Part shown: one piece after another, positions 17,604 through 26,559 of the stretch
Numbering within the stretch: the first letter of the stretch is position 1
How the letters are laid out: the number at the start of each line of letters is the position of its first letter
Source of the DNA: Rivularia sp. MS3
Lineage (GTDB): Bacteria; Cyanobacteriota; Cyanobacteriia; Cyanobacteriales; Nostocaceae
Direction of reading: 5' to 3'
Assembly (NCBI GenBank): GCA_019192545.1
Contig: JAHCMI010000005.1
Location: forward strand, 62,001 to 126,000
DNA: 64,000 nt
Position numbers and translations under genes: made by a program
The notes under the pieces: generated by a model
What the model was told of the DNA's origin: nothing
The model's input: the letters and a program-made list of their open reading frames with translations, nothing else
Databases searched by the model: none

Positions 17604-18101
17604 TTACCCACCAATCAAAACAGTCGGACAACCACCGACAATAGCGTTCGGTGGACCGAGTGCTTCTAAAATTGTGTCTCCTAATCTACTGGCTGGAAGT
17701 CCATTGATTAATACTGTTGTACTTCCTGTAGTTACTACACCTGGGCCGTGAGGTGGAACTGGTGATGGTACCGCACAGAGATGAATATCTGCACCTCCCG
17801 CACTGCTAGAAATCATACTACCCATAGCTTTTAAGGCTGCGGTTTTAGCTGTTTGTTCGGCAGCTAAGGCTGCTGGTGCGCCGGGAGTCGCAGCAGCAGC
17901 GACTGTTGCTGCTTCGGCGGTTTTGATTGCTGTATCGCTTACTGTTTTTGCTGATTGAATTGCAGCGGCTGCGGCTGCTGGTACTCCTCTCCATGCTGGT
18001 GAACTACCAATAATAACATTCAGACTTCCGGGACTTCCTGCTAATGTTGGAGGTAGAATGTGAGCGACTAAATCCCCTAATCTGGCTGCTGGTTTACTCA
18101 T
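17604..18101 (-). CDS. cis10-like: CIS spike-tip PAAR protein (Cis10-like) with Ala-rich insertion
   Basis: The 165-residue protein starts with the PAAR signature SKPAARLGDLVAHILPP and ends with repeated strands typical of the sharp tip: GPGVVTTGSTTVLINGLPASRLGDT, ALGPPNAIVGGCPTVLIGG. Between the halves (about residues 40-105) is an Ala/Thr/Lys-rich helical insertion (AAAAAAIQSAKTVSDTAIKT). PAAR proteins cap the VgrG trimer and pierce the target membrane. The VgrG gene lies just upstream (18253-19977). The insertion makes this protein longer than minimal PAAR tips (about 90-100 residues). A helical insertion could carry cargo or span the baseplate, which is inference. Confidence 0.92.
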   Translation of the reverse strand: MSKPAARLGDLVAHILPPTLAGSPGSLNVIIGSSPAWRGVPAAAAAAIQSAKTVSDTAIKTAEAATVAAAATPGAPAALAAEQTAKTAALKAMGSMISSSAGGADIHLCAVPSPVPPHGPGVVTTGSTTVLINGLPASRLGDTILEALGPPNAIVGGCPTVLIGG

Positions 18102-18127
18102 AATTTTAGATACTTGGATGTTTTTAT

Positions 18128-18258
18128 TAATTAGGATTTGTGATAATTACAATCATTGGTTGGTGCGTGACGCGCTTAAGTAAAATTTATTGCTACGTTC
18201 AAAGTTTTTCGTCGCGTCACAGCACCCTACGTTAAAATTTTTGTAAATCCTATTAATT
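18128..18258. repeat. Nested inverted repeat (MITE-like) between VgrG and PAAR genes
   Basis: Outer arms TTAATTAGGATTT (from 18128) and AAATCCTATTAATTAA (near 18244-18259) enclose inner arms TGGTGCGTGACGCG (18161-18174) and CGCGTCACAGCACC (18213-18226). The inner pair belongs to a GGTGCGTGACGC repeat type frequent in cyanobacteria. It overlaps the VgrG stop codon region and may uncouple the two genes. Confidence 0.6.
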
Positions 18259-19977
18259 AAGTTTAATTAGACTACCTTGAACTGTAATTACACCTGTTGC
18301 ATTAATATCAATATTACCTCCAGCTTTAATTTTTAAATTACCAATAGAATTTAAATTTATACTGCTATCTTTATCGCTCATTTTTAATTGATGACCATTT
18401 TTAGTTGTTATTTCTATAAATTGTTCGCTATCGTTTATGCTAATTTGATGACCGCCGTTTGTACGAATATAAAATCCAGTTTTGCTGCTCCCTTTGTCTT
18501 CTTCTACAAACTGCAATTTATGACCAGTACGAGTATTAATGCTTCTTAAACGTACCAAACCATCTTTAACGCTATCTTTTATAGATTCAGGAGGAGAATC
18601 TTTACCATTCCAAACTCCACCAATTACATAAGGACGATGAATATCACCGTGTTCAAATAATACTAATACTTCGTCGTTGATTTCTGGCAGACAATCAAAG
18701 CCGCGATTGTTACCTGCACCCATGCTTACTACCCTTGCCCACTGACTTGCGTGGTCTTCGGTGAGTGTAGGAAATTTTACCTTTACTCTTCCCCATCCTT
18801 CCGGGTCTTCGTTGTCGGTGACGATTCCCACCAAGGATGTTTGTCCGGGTTTGAGATGGGTTTGGGGAGACAAAATACTTAATAAATCTCCTCCACGCAA
18901 TCCCCTGACGCTGAATTCTGTGGTGTAAACTCTTTCTTGATATAGGTGACGAGTTTCGGTGATGTAGTATTTTCCATCGTGCTGCCCCATTTCTTCTAAC
19001 TCTACTACACGTCCCGCTCTTATCTCGGTATTCCCTTCGGCTTTTGCATCAGCATAGACGAATTGTCCTCCCAATTCATCACACAAAGCTTGTGCGATCG
19101 CGTCTGCTTCTTTGGGATTAAAAATGGGTTTATCTACAACAATCATTTTTGGAGCAGGTAGTTGATTAAATTTATCATTGGTTTCACTACCGATACCGTT
19201 CTCAGTTTTAGTAATTAATTCTGGTTTCTTTTTAGTAGCAACAATTGGTCTTTTATTGCTGTAATCCCATCCCCTTACTTCCACTTCTTTTACTTGTTCT
19301 GCGCTGGTAACTCTAACTCGAAAACTGTGTATTTCTTCGAGCCATTTTAACTTTAAATCTGTATCAGATTTAGGTTTGCGAAAGTAAATTTTGCCATCTT
19401 GAATAAATAGTTCAAACCCCTGACGTGTTGCACGCTCTCGAAAGAATTCCATATTATTTTGATTGGATTGGAATACATAGTCATGGGGAATACTAGTATC
19501 TTCAATTTTACCAATTGGAATTCCTACTTCTTTGACAATCTTTTTAACGATGTCGCTATCAGTCATATTTTGAAAGGAACGATTATAACGTCCTCTGTAC
19601 AAGCGGTGGGAAACGTCATAACCTCTAACAATAATTGGGGCTTGAGATTTTTCATTAAAAGAAGTTTCAATAGCTGTAATTTCACCTTGAATTATAGTAT
19701 CTTGCTTATCTTCATCTTCTGCATCATCTTCTGCTTTTAAACTATGAGTAAAACCAATTTTTATTGACTTACCTATTTGCAGTAATTCCTTGTATCTCCA
19801 GCGATTATCTTTGTCTTTACCTGGATGATAGTCATTATGAATTACTAAAACAAACATTCCAGGTTTATGAAGACTTTCTTCTACAGAGATTTGAATGATA
19901 TCATCCATAAAATCGCTTTTTGCTGGTTTGCCGTCAATATATAATTTTGGCAGGGAGCGATAAAGAACTTCAGTCAT
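18253..19977 (-). CDS. cis8-like: CIS spike protein, VgrG/gpD-like (Cis8/Afp8-like)
   Basis: The 574-residue protein has the order expected of a VgrG spike. Residues about 1-350 form the gpD-like hub (YIDGKPAKSDFMDDIIQISVEE, YDVSHRLYRGRYNRSFQNMTDSDI, YVFQSNQNNMEFFRERA). Residues about 375-460 form a gp5 OB-fold (LVGIVTDNEDPEGWGRVKVKF, HASQWARVVSMGAGNNRG, DEVLVLFEHGDIHRPYVIGG). A C-terminal needle of short beta repeats ends in ININATGVITVQGS-like strands. It should trimerise at the tip of the inner tube under the PAAR protein. Gene order hub adaptor, VgrG, PAAR is standard for eCIS. No enzymatic C-terminal extension is present. Confidence 0.95.
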   Translation of the reverse strand: MTEVLYRSLPKLYIDGKPAKSDFMDDIIQISVEESLHKPGMFVLVIHNDYHPGKDKDNRWRYKELLQIGKSIKIGFTHSLKAEDDAEDEDKQDTIIQGEITAIETSFNEKSQAPIIVRGYDVSHRLYRGRYNRSFQNMTDSDIVKKIVKEVGIPIGKIEDTSIPHDYVFQSNQNNMEFFRERATRQGFELFIQDGKIYFRKPKSDTDLKLKWLEEIHSFRVRVTSAEQVKEVEVRGWDYSNKRPIVATKKKPELITKTENGIGSETNDKFNQLPAPKMIVVDKPIFNPKEADAIAQALCDELGGQFVYADAKAEGNTEIRAGRVVELEEMGQHDGKYYITETRHLYQERVYTTEFSVRGLRGGDLLSILSPQTHLKPGQTSLVGIVTDNEDPEGWGRVKVKFPTLTEDHASQWARVVSMGAGNNRGFDCLPEINDEVLVLFEHGDIHRPYVIGGVWNGKDSPPESIKDSVKDGLVRLRSINTRTGHKLQFVEEDKGSSKTGFYIRTNGGHQISINDSEQFIEITTKNGHQLKMSDKDSSINLNSIGNLKIKAGGNIDINATGVITVQGSLIKLN

Positions 19978-20054
19978 ATAGATTTTAGATTATCTTCTTT
20001 CAAAAGAGGTTTTTAGACAACATTAGCAGTTTGATAAGAATTGATTATTTTCTA

Positions 20055-20603
20055 TTACATTTTGATATTGGCGATAATTTTCTTTTTAAGACGATTTTTC
20101 ATCGTATCTGTACGACGTTGTTTTTCTGTTGGTTGCTTCTTTTTGTTAGATTGACTTTCTTTTGGATCGTCAGCTTCAATTAAACTCAAGTTATCAATTT
20201 CAGCACGTACAGGAGTACCATCCGAGAGAAAGAATGTTAATTTATAACTGAGATTTTCAATAAAGCAGAAATTGAGGTAAACTCTACCACCCCAAATAAA
20301 TTTAAAAATTGGTGGTTTTTCGTCTTTTTGATGAAAATCTATTGCCTTTTGAAACTTTTTAATATACTCGTTGACAACATCCTTTTTTGTCTCATAAGTA
20401 TCAAACAATACCTTATTAAGAACTATTTTATTAGCTTTTTTATTTGCATAACTAACCTTTGGTTTACCTGTTGTTTTATTTCTAGCTCCTGGACTTTCTG
20501 AAGTATTGACAGTTCCTTCAAAAGATATTTGAGCGGGATTAAACATAAATTCTATATTTTCTCCACCACTCACAGCTTCAAGTTTGGCTTTTTCTAATGA
20601 CAT
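20055..20603 (-). CDS. cis7-like: CIS hub/tube adaptor protein (Cis7/Afp7-like)
   Basis: The 182-residue protein starts SLEKAKLEAVSGGENIEFMFNPAQISFEG, the family signature of contractile injection system tube-adaptor proteins that bridge inner tube and spike. A central WGGRVYLNFCFIENLSYKLTFF and VRAEIDNLSLIEADDP complete the fold. A LysM domain, present in some phage homologues, is not seen; the C-terminus is Lys-rich instead (about residues 150-182). A good AGGAG ribosome site precedes the ATG, which begins 2 bp after the stop of the upstream 926-residue gene. It leads directly into the VgrG gene. Confidence 0.85.
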   Translation of the reverse strand: MSLEKAKLEAVSGGENIEFMFNPAQISFEGTVNTSESPGARNKTTGKPKVSYANKKANKIVLNKVLFDTYETKKDVVNEYIKKFQKAIDFHQKDEKPPIFKFIWGGRVYLNFCFIENLSYKLTFFLSDGTPVRAEIDNLSLIEADDPKESQSNKKKQPTEKQRRTDTMKNRLKKKIIANIKM

Positions 20604-20605
20604 AT

Positions 20606-23386
20606 TTAACTCCTGATTAATGTAGATATTTCTTTTTCAGTTTCTAAGCGAATCGCAATCAATTTATATACCTCTTCAGCTAGAAAATTCATTTTTGCAT
20701 CAATTAAATCAACTGCATTTTCTTGATAGTTTACTATACTCATATTCAAAAGAATAATATTTGACCATTCCGGATATCCTAATAAACGTTTACCGACAGA
20801 TTCTCTATCAACTTCTAATTTTTGCCGAATAATGCTATAAATTTGGTAAGCTAAGACATCTAAGTCTTCATCTTTGATTGCGGAATCTTTGATATTAGCT
20901 GAATTTGATGATGTGATTTCTTGATTGATAATTGTAGACGGATGTTCATTGTCTTTTGTTAATATGTTGGATGTTTGATTATCTTGTCTATAGGGTTGTG
21001 AATCTTGTACTTTTTGATAATTTGTATATCGATCGAAATCATTACTAAGAGATTTATTGGTATGCGAAATAGTTTCATCAAGAGACGATAAGTTTGCGAT
21101 TAGCTCGCTGTAATCTTGTTGGTTATCTGTTTCAGGAATATTATGAGAATGCGATATTTCTGGTGATGTATTGTCAATTAGTTCTGATATATTAGACCAT
21201 GAATTGGGAAGGTTATCATGATTATGTTTGACATCAATATGATTATTTTGACGTTTTACTTGAGTTAAATTTATTGCATTATTGCTATCATCATTTGAAG
21301 AGGAATTTTTTAAGGAAAAGTCTGCTTCATCGCTTGAATCTATGGACTTATTAAAATCAATAGCGTCTGTATTTGGATCTATATTAAAGTTAGTTTCAGG
21401 AAAATTATTTGATATTTGAGGTAACTTATCGGGTGATTTTTGTAAAGTTGGAGTATTTTCAAAGTTGTATAAATCATTCTTTTGTGAAGATTGAATAAAT
21501 GGCTGTATATTCTCAGTATAAGTGTCTGATAAATTGGAAAAATCACTTACAAATTTAGAAAGCTGTAAATCTGATTCTTGAATTAAAGGTGATACTTTAC
21601 TCCAAGGTGGTATGTTTAAATCATTTGTTTGAAAGGTTTGTGGTGTCTCAAAGGAAGTATTAGCAAGAGAAATAGCTTCTGGATTTTGTAATGGTGTTTG
21701 TGTTATTGGTATATCTGATTTATTTTCAGCATTATCTTGGGGATGTATGGGATTAACTGTTTCTTGCGTTATTGGTTTTTGTATATTAGTTAGACCAGTT
21801 ATTTGACTAGATTGAGTCTCAAAATTATTAGTTAATGAATTTGATGAAGCATTTTCTGATTTGTTAATTCGATGTTCATCAGTTTGATTAAAATTTATTT
21901 TATCTGGATTATCTTTTATAAATTGGATTTGGCTAGTTTCTGAAGTATCTAATTGTGACTGAATGAATTCGGAGTCAGTATTTTGTTTTTCTTCGTGTAA
22001 AGGAGAATCCAACGAAGATTGTTTTTGCTTAGAAGGTTGATATTTACTCTCAAAAGTATTCTCCGAATTAGCAGAAGTATTTTGAATATTCGTTTGTGAG
22101 TTATGTACATTTTGTATTTCTGTTTTATTATTAAATAAATTAAGGTTAGGAATAGCTTCTGAAGAAGTCTTTGATGGTGATTCTAATTGCGGTTGAAGTT
22201 TATTTTCAGTTTTTGAAGTCTGTATGGGAGCATTTTCTGAGGTGGATATAATTTCTTGCGGTAAATTTGGTATTGCTGGTAAATTTAAGTTTGGTTTACT
22301 TAAATCAGTAGAGGTTTGATTGATATTTTCTGTATTTAAGTGAGTTTTTTGTGGTACTGAATCGGGAGTGTTTGGTTGAGAAACTGTTTGAGGATTAACC
22401 GTGTTTCTGGATTGACTCTGTGTATCTACTTTTAATTCAATAACATTGCTTTGTTCGCTAAAATTTAAATCATTATTGTCTTGAGAAGTCGGTTGTGTAG
22501 CTATTGGTTGTTCTTGAGTTGTTGAATCTAAAGCTTTCTTATTAGCTACCTGCTGTTGTGGGAATACTTTTTCAGAGTTAGGTAGTTGAGTTATCTTTGA
22601 GGATATAATATCTTGGTTTGAAATATTTTCTAATTGTGAATCATCATCTACATTAGAAGTGACTGTTTCTAACTGCGTTTGTAATTTATTAACTTGCTGT
22701 ATTGGTTCGATTCGGGAATCTTTTTCCGAAGTAGTTACAGAAGTAGTGTTTTCAATATTTTGATTATCAATATTTTGATTATCTATAATTTGATTTTGAC
22801 TTCGAGATAAAGCACTGCTATAAATTCCTGGTTTGTTTGACAAATAGTCAGCTACAAATCTAGAGATATAAAAATCAGAATTTTGAGCTAGAGGTTTTAA
22901 TGATTCTAATGGTTCGGGTAAAGGTTTCTCTTCTGCATCTAGTTGTGGTGCTACTGTAATTTCATCATTAGTTTCAGTTTTATAATCATTCAAATTAATT
23001 TCCGTATTGCGTTCACGCAGTGTGCGCGGAGCGTATGCATCTTGCAGACTCGATTCAGCGAGCAAGATGCTCGCACTATCAGCCATTTGTTTTTTATTAG
23101 GAACGAATATATTACTAGAATTATTATCAGAATTATCTTGATTTTCTGCTAATTGAATATCGCTTGTTGATTCTGAATTTGATGAATTAGCTAAATTTTC
23201 AGCAGAATAAATATTTGTTTCCGAAGTTTGAATAGATGGGTATATAAATTCCTCCGCATCAAAATTTTGTCCTAAAGGTGGTACGAATCTACCTAAAGGA
23301 GGTAAAGAATTCAAGGGTTTCATTTGAAACCCTAATGGTGGTGGTGGAAGTAAGGGTTTTCTTAGAATTAAATTTGTTAAAGACAT
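20606..23386 (-). CDS. Large low-complexity CIS protein with paired C-terminal helical motifs
   Basis: The 926-residue protein has a short Pro/Leu-rich start (RKPLLPPPPLGFQMKPLNSL) and then some 800 residues dominated by Ser, Asn, Gln, Thr and Asp, predicted disordered. Only the last ~88 residues look folded. These contain two copies of a helical motif, LAYQIYSIIRQKLEVDRESVG (about 845-865) and LAEEVYKLIAIRLETEKEIS (about 902-921), each ending in an ExE/ExR-like pattern. A 48-residue ORF nearby (23949-24095) carries the same motif. It lies between a tube-like gene and the hub adaptor, where a tape-measure or tail-hub protein might be expected. The sequence is not a classic helical tape measure. 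Function is unassigned. Confidence 0.7.
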   Translation of the reverse strand: MSLTNLILRKPLLPPPPLGFQMKPLNSLPPLGRFVPPLGQNFDAEEFIYPSIQTSETNIYSAENLANSSNSESTSDIQLAENQDNSDNNSSNIFVPNKKQMADSASILLAESSLQDAYAPRTLRERNTEINLNDYKTETNDEITVAPQLDAEEKPLPEPLESLKPLAQNSDFYISRFVADYLSNKPGIYSSALSRSQNQIIDNQNIDNQNIENTTSVTTSEKDSRIEPIQQVNKLQTQLETVTSNVDDDSQLENISNQDIISSKITQLPNSEKVFPQQQVANKKALDSTTQEQPIATQPTSQDNNDLNFSEQSNVIELKVDTQSQSRNTVNPQTVSQPNTPDSVPQKTHLNTENINQTSTDLSKPNLNLPAIPNLPQEIISTSENAPIQTSKTENKLQPQLESPSKTSSEAIPNLNLFNNKTEIQNVHNSQTNIQNTSANSENTFESKYQPSKQKQSSLDSPLHEEKQNTDSEFIQSQLDTSETSQIQFIKDNPDKINFNQTDEHRINKSENASSNSLTNNFETQSSQITGLTNIQKPITQETVNPIHPQDNAENKSDIPITQTPLQNPEAISLANTSFETPQTFQTNDLNIPPWSKVSPLIQESDLQLSKFVSDFSNLSDTYTENIQPFIQSSQKNDLYNFENTPTLQKSPDKLPQISNNFPETNFNIDPNTDAIDFNKSIDSSDEADFSLKNSSSNDDSNNAINLTQVKRQNNHIDVKHNHDNLPNSWSNISELIDNTSPEISHSHNIPETDNQQDYSELIANLSSLDETISHTNKSLSNDFDRYTNYQKVQDSQPYRQDNQTSNILTKDNEHPSTIINQEITSSNSANIKDSAIKDEDLDVLAYQIYSIIRQKLEVDRESVGKRLLGYPEWSNIILLNMSIVNYQENAVDLIDAKMNFLAEEVYKLIAIRLETEKEISTLIRS

Positions 23387-23401
23387 AATAATTATCTCAA
23401 A

Positions 23402-23944
23402 TTATCCAAAGTAACCCGATTTACTTCTTCCAGATTTGAATGACGTGACAACTTTACCACCTCCGGGTTTTTCTATTTTCAATCCTTCGTAAGCTAAAGT
23501 TAATTCTTCAATTGCTACCGTATTTGAATCTGCTTGTAATGCTGGTGCTTTCCATTCAACTGGAACAGCAGCAATTAATGTCCAATACTGCATTGTTTCT
23601 CCAGCTTGATTGAAAAGTAATATATTAATGTTACGACGTTCGATAGGAAGAGATGGTTGTCTGTAATCTCCGACTATACTACTAACCCAATCCCAAAAGG
23701 TTAAGTCATCAGTTATCCCACGTTTCAAAGTAATATCTGAAAACTCAGCTTCACCTAAAATTATTCTTTGTTGATCGTTTACTCCTCCTTCTCGATAGGG
23801 TTTTCTGTTAATTTTGACTCCCAATCCAGAACATTCGCTGAATGAAGCTGTAATGTTATTTTCCATTTCCACATAAAAGCGATTAGCTGTTACATAATTC
23901 AACTCACCGCTAGAATTTCCGTTTTTAGCTTTGTTATTAGACAT
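23402..23944 (-). CDS. CIS inner-tube-like protein, third gp19-family copy (Cis5-like)
   Basis: The 180-residue protein belongs to the T4 gp19-like tube family: YVTANRFYVEMENNITASFSECSGLG, ITLKRGITDDLTFWDWVSSI, NINILLFNQAGETMQYWTLIAAVPVEW and VAIEELTLAYEGLKIEKPGG. Unlike the two shorter tube proteins it has a polar N-terminal extension and a Gly/Ser/Lys tail. In Afp-type systems an Afp5-like variant of the tube protein sits at the first ring above the hub, and this gene is nearest the hub genes. A strong AGGAGA site lies inside the end of the preceding small ORF, indicating translational coupling. Confidence 0.85.
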   Translation of the reverse strand: MSNNKAKNGNSSGELNYVTANRFYVEMENNITASFSECSGLGVKINRKPYREGGVNDQQRIILGEAEFSDITLKRGITDDLTFWDWVSSIVGDYRQPSLPIERRNINILLFNQAGETMQYWTLIAAVPVEWKAPALQADSNTVAIEELTLAYEGLKIEKPGGGKVVTSFKSGRSKSGYFG

Positions 23945-23948
23945 TTAT

Positions 23949-24095
23949 CTATCTCCTGTAATTGGGATTGCGATCGCGTTCGTTTTGAATTTCTTCGAGC
24001 ATCAATCTGTATACTTTATTACTCAACTTTTGCAGCAATATATCATTGGATAATACCTTTTGTGCTATTTGATTTATTTGAGGTTTTTCGGTCAT
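23949..24095 (-). CDS. Small 48-aa CIS protein with helical motif
   Basis: An ATG at 24095 opens a 48-codon frame ending TAG at 23949-23951. The product starts MTEKPQINQIAQKVLSNDIL and ends with LSNKVYRLMLEEIQNERDR. The second part resembles the two helical motifs at the C-terminus of the adjacent 926-residue protein (LAxxVYxLI...LExE). The next gene starts 4 bp after its stop, and that gene's AGGAGA site is encoded in its last codons, so the two are translationally linked. Small helical proteins of this position recur in CIS loci; I cannot name a family with confidence. Confidence 0.7.
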   Translation of the reverse strand: MTEKPQINQIAQKVLSNDILLQKLSNKVYRLMLEEIQNERDRNPNYRR

Positions 24096-24124
24096 ATTTT
24101 TTACTTTATTTTAAGTAAATATCT

Positions 24125-26539
24125 TTAATAAATATCTCTCGCTGGTACTAACCCAATCTCCTGTAGTAAGGATTGTCCTTCATCGGATAACATCATCTCG
24201 GCAAATTTTTCACCTTTTGAATCTTCATCTTTTGTAGTTTTATAAATAACTGCGATCGCAAACCTTAAAGGATATCTTCCTGACTTGAAAGCATTGGTAT
24301 TAAGACGATAGCTTCCTTTGTCGTTACATAAGTCTATATTTGGGGTTATAGGTTTACCGTCATTGTGGGCTAAAGTTTGTACTCCATTTATAGCTAAAGG
24401 ATATACCGAACATTGTCCGTAAACTTTTCTCAAAAGTCCAAATCCTATACCACCATATCTATTTTCTGGATTTGTTTCTTCAAAACCTTGAAGAATTTTC
24501 TGAAGCATGGAATCAAATTTAGTTGTTTCTCTTTTGGCTATTGTCGTACTTCCATTTGGTTCTGTAATAAATTGAATAAATGAGTCTATAAGATGTTTTT
24601 CTTCAGGTTCATATAACTCGACTGGTAGTGATTTTTTTAAACCTAGTTGATTCCAATCTGCTATTTTACTTTGATATAATTTAGCTAAATCATTTTTATT
24701 AATATTACCGTTCAATGATTTTGGAATACTATCTTCTCCACGAGCATCGCTAAAGGGAACAAAAAAGACAATTCCGTCATAAGCGATTATTTTACATTTT
24801 AGTTTATTAAATTCATCTTTATTTATATTACTTGATGCTATATTATTACATTTTTTAATTTGTGAATTATCAGATAAATTAGTTATTGCAAAGTCAAGTG
24901 TTTTAATTTCATTTAACTGTTTTTTTATTTCACTAATTTTTCTTAACTCATTATTTACATACGGAATATTCAAGGTTATATTATAATTTTCTTTAAGTTC
25001 TGTTTTGAAAGAATTATTATAAGATACTAAATTTTTTTCCTGCATCCAATCTGAAACCATGCTGTCAGTAATGATAGATGCATTAAATTCTTTTTTTCCG
25101 ATATAACAATTTGATTTTGGATCTTTACAAGAAGCTTTTTCTGAATTATTAACAGTGGAAGAAACATCTATATTTTTTTTTGGAAGCAATGATGCTATTA
25201 AAGCAATTGACAATGCAATCAAACCAAATGACAATAATAGCAAAAATATTAATTTAATTTTTGAAAAACCTTGCTTTTTATCTTTTTCTTTTATCTGTCC
25301 AGGCTCTACTAGCTTTGCTTTTGGTTGTCGCGGTTCAAATGGTAAATTCGATATCTCTTCATATGCTTCTTTTGTATTATTAAACTTTCCATCAATTCCT
25401 CTAAGTTTTAAAATAAAATCTTTTAATCTAATATCATAAATGGTTGCTAGTAGATATTGCGTATCTATTGGATTTTCGATATCAATATCGTTCCTAATAA
25501 TGTGATTCCAAAATAATAACTTGATTGCTACTTTTCCTAAATCCTTTAAATCATCCTGAAATAGAAGGGGAGCGGAATATTCATTAATATTTTTAAAATT
25601 CTGAGGTTTAACAACATCTTCCCAAAAGGCAAAGTCAGATAGATAAACAAAATTTATATCGCGTTTTGTATCAATCAATAAACTATCAACACTAATATTT
25701 CCATGAACTAATCCCGATGGTAGTTCGCTATTACCCAAAAGAATACTTTGATTGTGTAAGAAATATAAACTTTGCAAAACTCGTTTAAGAATTGTACGTA
25801 CTTCTTCATAATCCATAGAAGGATTTTCATCTAAATACTCTCTCAAAGTAATATAATTTTGATTTGACTGAGAGATTATGTAGCAACGTCTTTTATCCGC
25901 AAAAGCATCTACTGGAGTTAGTAACCGAAAATCTTGTCCGTTAATACCATTATTTACTTGAGTAGATTTGAGTTTAAGATTTGCTCTTTTGACAAACTCC
26001 CTTTGACGCTTTTCGGCTTCACTATTATCACTAAAATCTTTTTCTTGCAGCAAATATTCTTTTATCAAAACTGATTTTTTTTGAGGATACGTTAATCCTT
26101 CATACTCGCGTATTCTAATATATTCTTTTCTCAATTTTCCTATTTTATATCTACCTTTAAAACTTTGAATATATTGATTTGAGCTTAGAATAGGTAGTTC
26201 TTCTTTTTCTTTAACAACAACAAGATTATTCTCAGCATACAAATTTGAACGACTACGAGAATGTCCATTTACTCCGTTACTTGTATAGCCATTATTCTCA
26301 AAAGTATAATTATTTTCTAATTCCGGATATACACTATTTGCTTTATTTTGATTTGAATTAGTTTTTGTCGATTTATCTGAATCTCCATGATTATTACCAA
26401 GAGGAATTTCTGTTTCCTCTACCTTTGTTTGTACCCAACGTCCACCTAATCTTTTTACATTGTCTACGGGATGATTTAGCCAATTACTCATTTCTCTAGC
26501 ATGACGACTAAAAGAATTCCATAAATCTGTAATTTTCAT
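24125..26539 (-). CDS. Pseudokinase-TM-phosphate-binding-protein-like fusion in CIS operon
   Basis: The 804-residue protein has four parts. Residues 1-120 are polar and mostly disordered. Residues about 128-400 resemble a Ser/Thr kinase: the ATP-site Lys is kept (VLIKEYLL, K160), but the catalytic HRDLKPEN motif is HGNISVDS (279-286), with Asp replaced by Asn281. DFG is DFA (302-304), so it is probably a pseudokinase. A single TM helix spans about 430-452. Residues about 475-804 resemble PstS-type substrate-binding proteins (NGSTTIAKRE, RYGGIGFGLLRK, SGRYPLRFAIAVIY, LSDEGQSLLQEIGLVPA). Topology would place the kinase side in the cytoplasm and the binding domain across the membrane. It sits among tube genes on the same strand. 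A role as membrane anchor or trigger of the injection system is inference. Confidence 0.85.
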   Translation of the reverse strand: MKITDLWNSFSRHAREMSNWLNHPVDNVKRLGGRWVQTKVEETEIPLGNNHGDSDKSTKTNSNQNKANSVYPELENNYTFENNGYTSNGVNGHSRSRSNLYAENNLVVVKEKEELPILSSNQYIQSFKGRYKIGKLRKEYIRIREYEGLTYPQKKSVLIKEYLLQEKDFSDNSEAEKRQREFVKRANLKLKSTQVNNGINGQDFRLLTPVDAFADKRRCYIISQSNQNYITLREYLDENPSMDYEEVRTILKRVLQSLYFLHNQSILLGNSELPSGLVHGNISVDSLLIDTKRDINFVYLSDFAFWEDVVKPQNFKNINEYSAPLLFQDDLKDLGKVAIKLLFWNHIIRNDIDIENPIDTQYLLATIYDIRLKDFILKLRGIDGKFNNTKEAYEEISNLPFEPRQPKAKLVEPGQIKEKDKKQGFSKIKLIFLLLLSFGLIALSIALIASLLPKKNIDVSSTVNNSEKASCKDPKSNCYIGKKEFNASIITDSMVSDWMQEKNLVSYNNSFKTELKENYNITLNIPYVNNELRKISEIKKQLNEIKTLDFAITNLSDNSQIKKCNNIASSNINKDEFNKLKCKIIAYDGIVFFVPFSDARGEDSIPKSLNGNINKNDLAKLYQSKIADWNQLGLKKSLPVELYEPEEKHLIDSFIQFITEPNGSTTIAKRETTKFDSMLQKILQGFEETNPENRYGGIGFGLLRKVYGQCSVYPLAINGVQTLAHNDGKPITPNIDLCNDKGSYRLNTNAFKSGRYPLRFAIAVIYKTTKDEDSKGEKFAEMMLSDEGQSLLQEIGLVPARDIY

Positions 26540-26559
26540 GTTTATTATCCTTACTAAAC

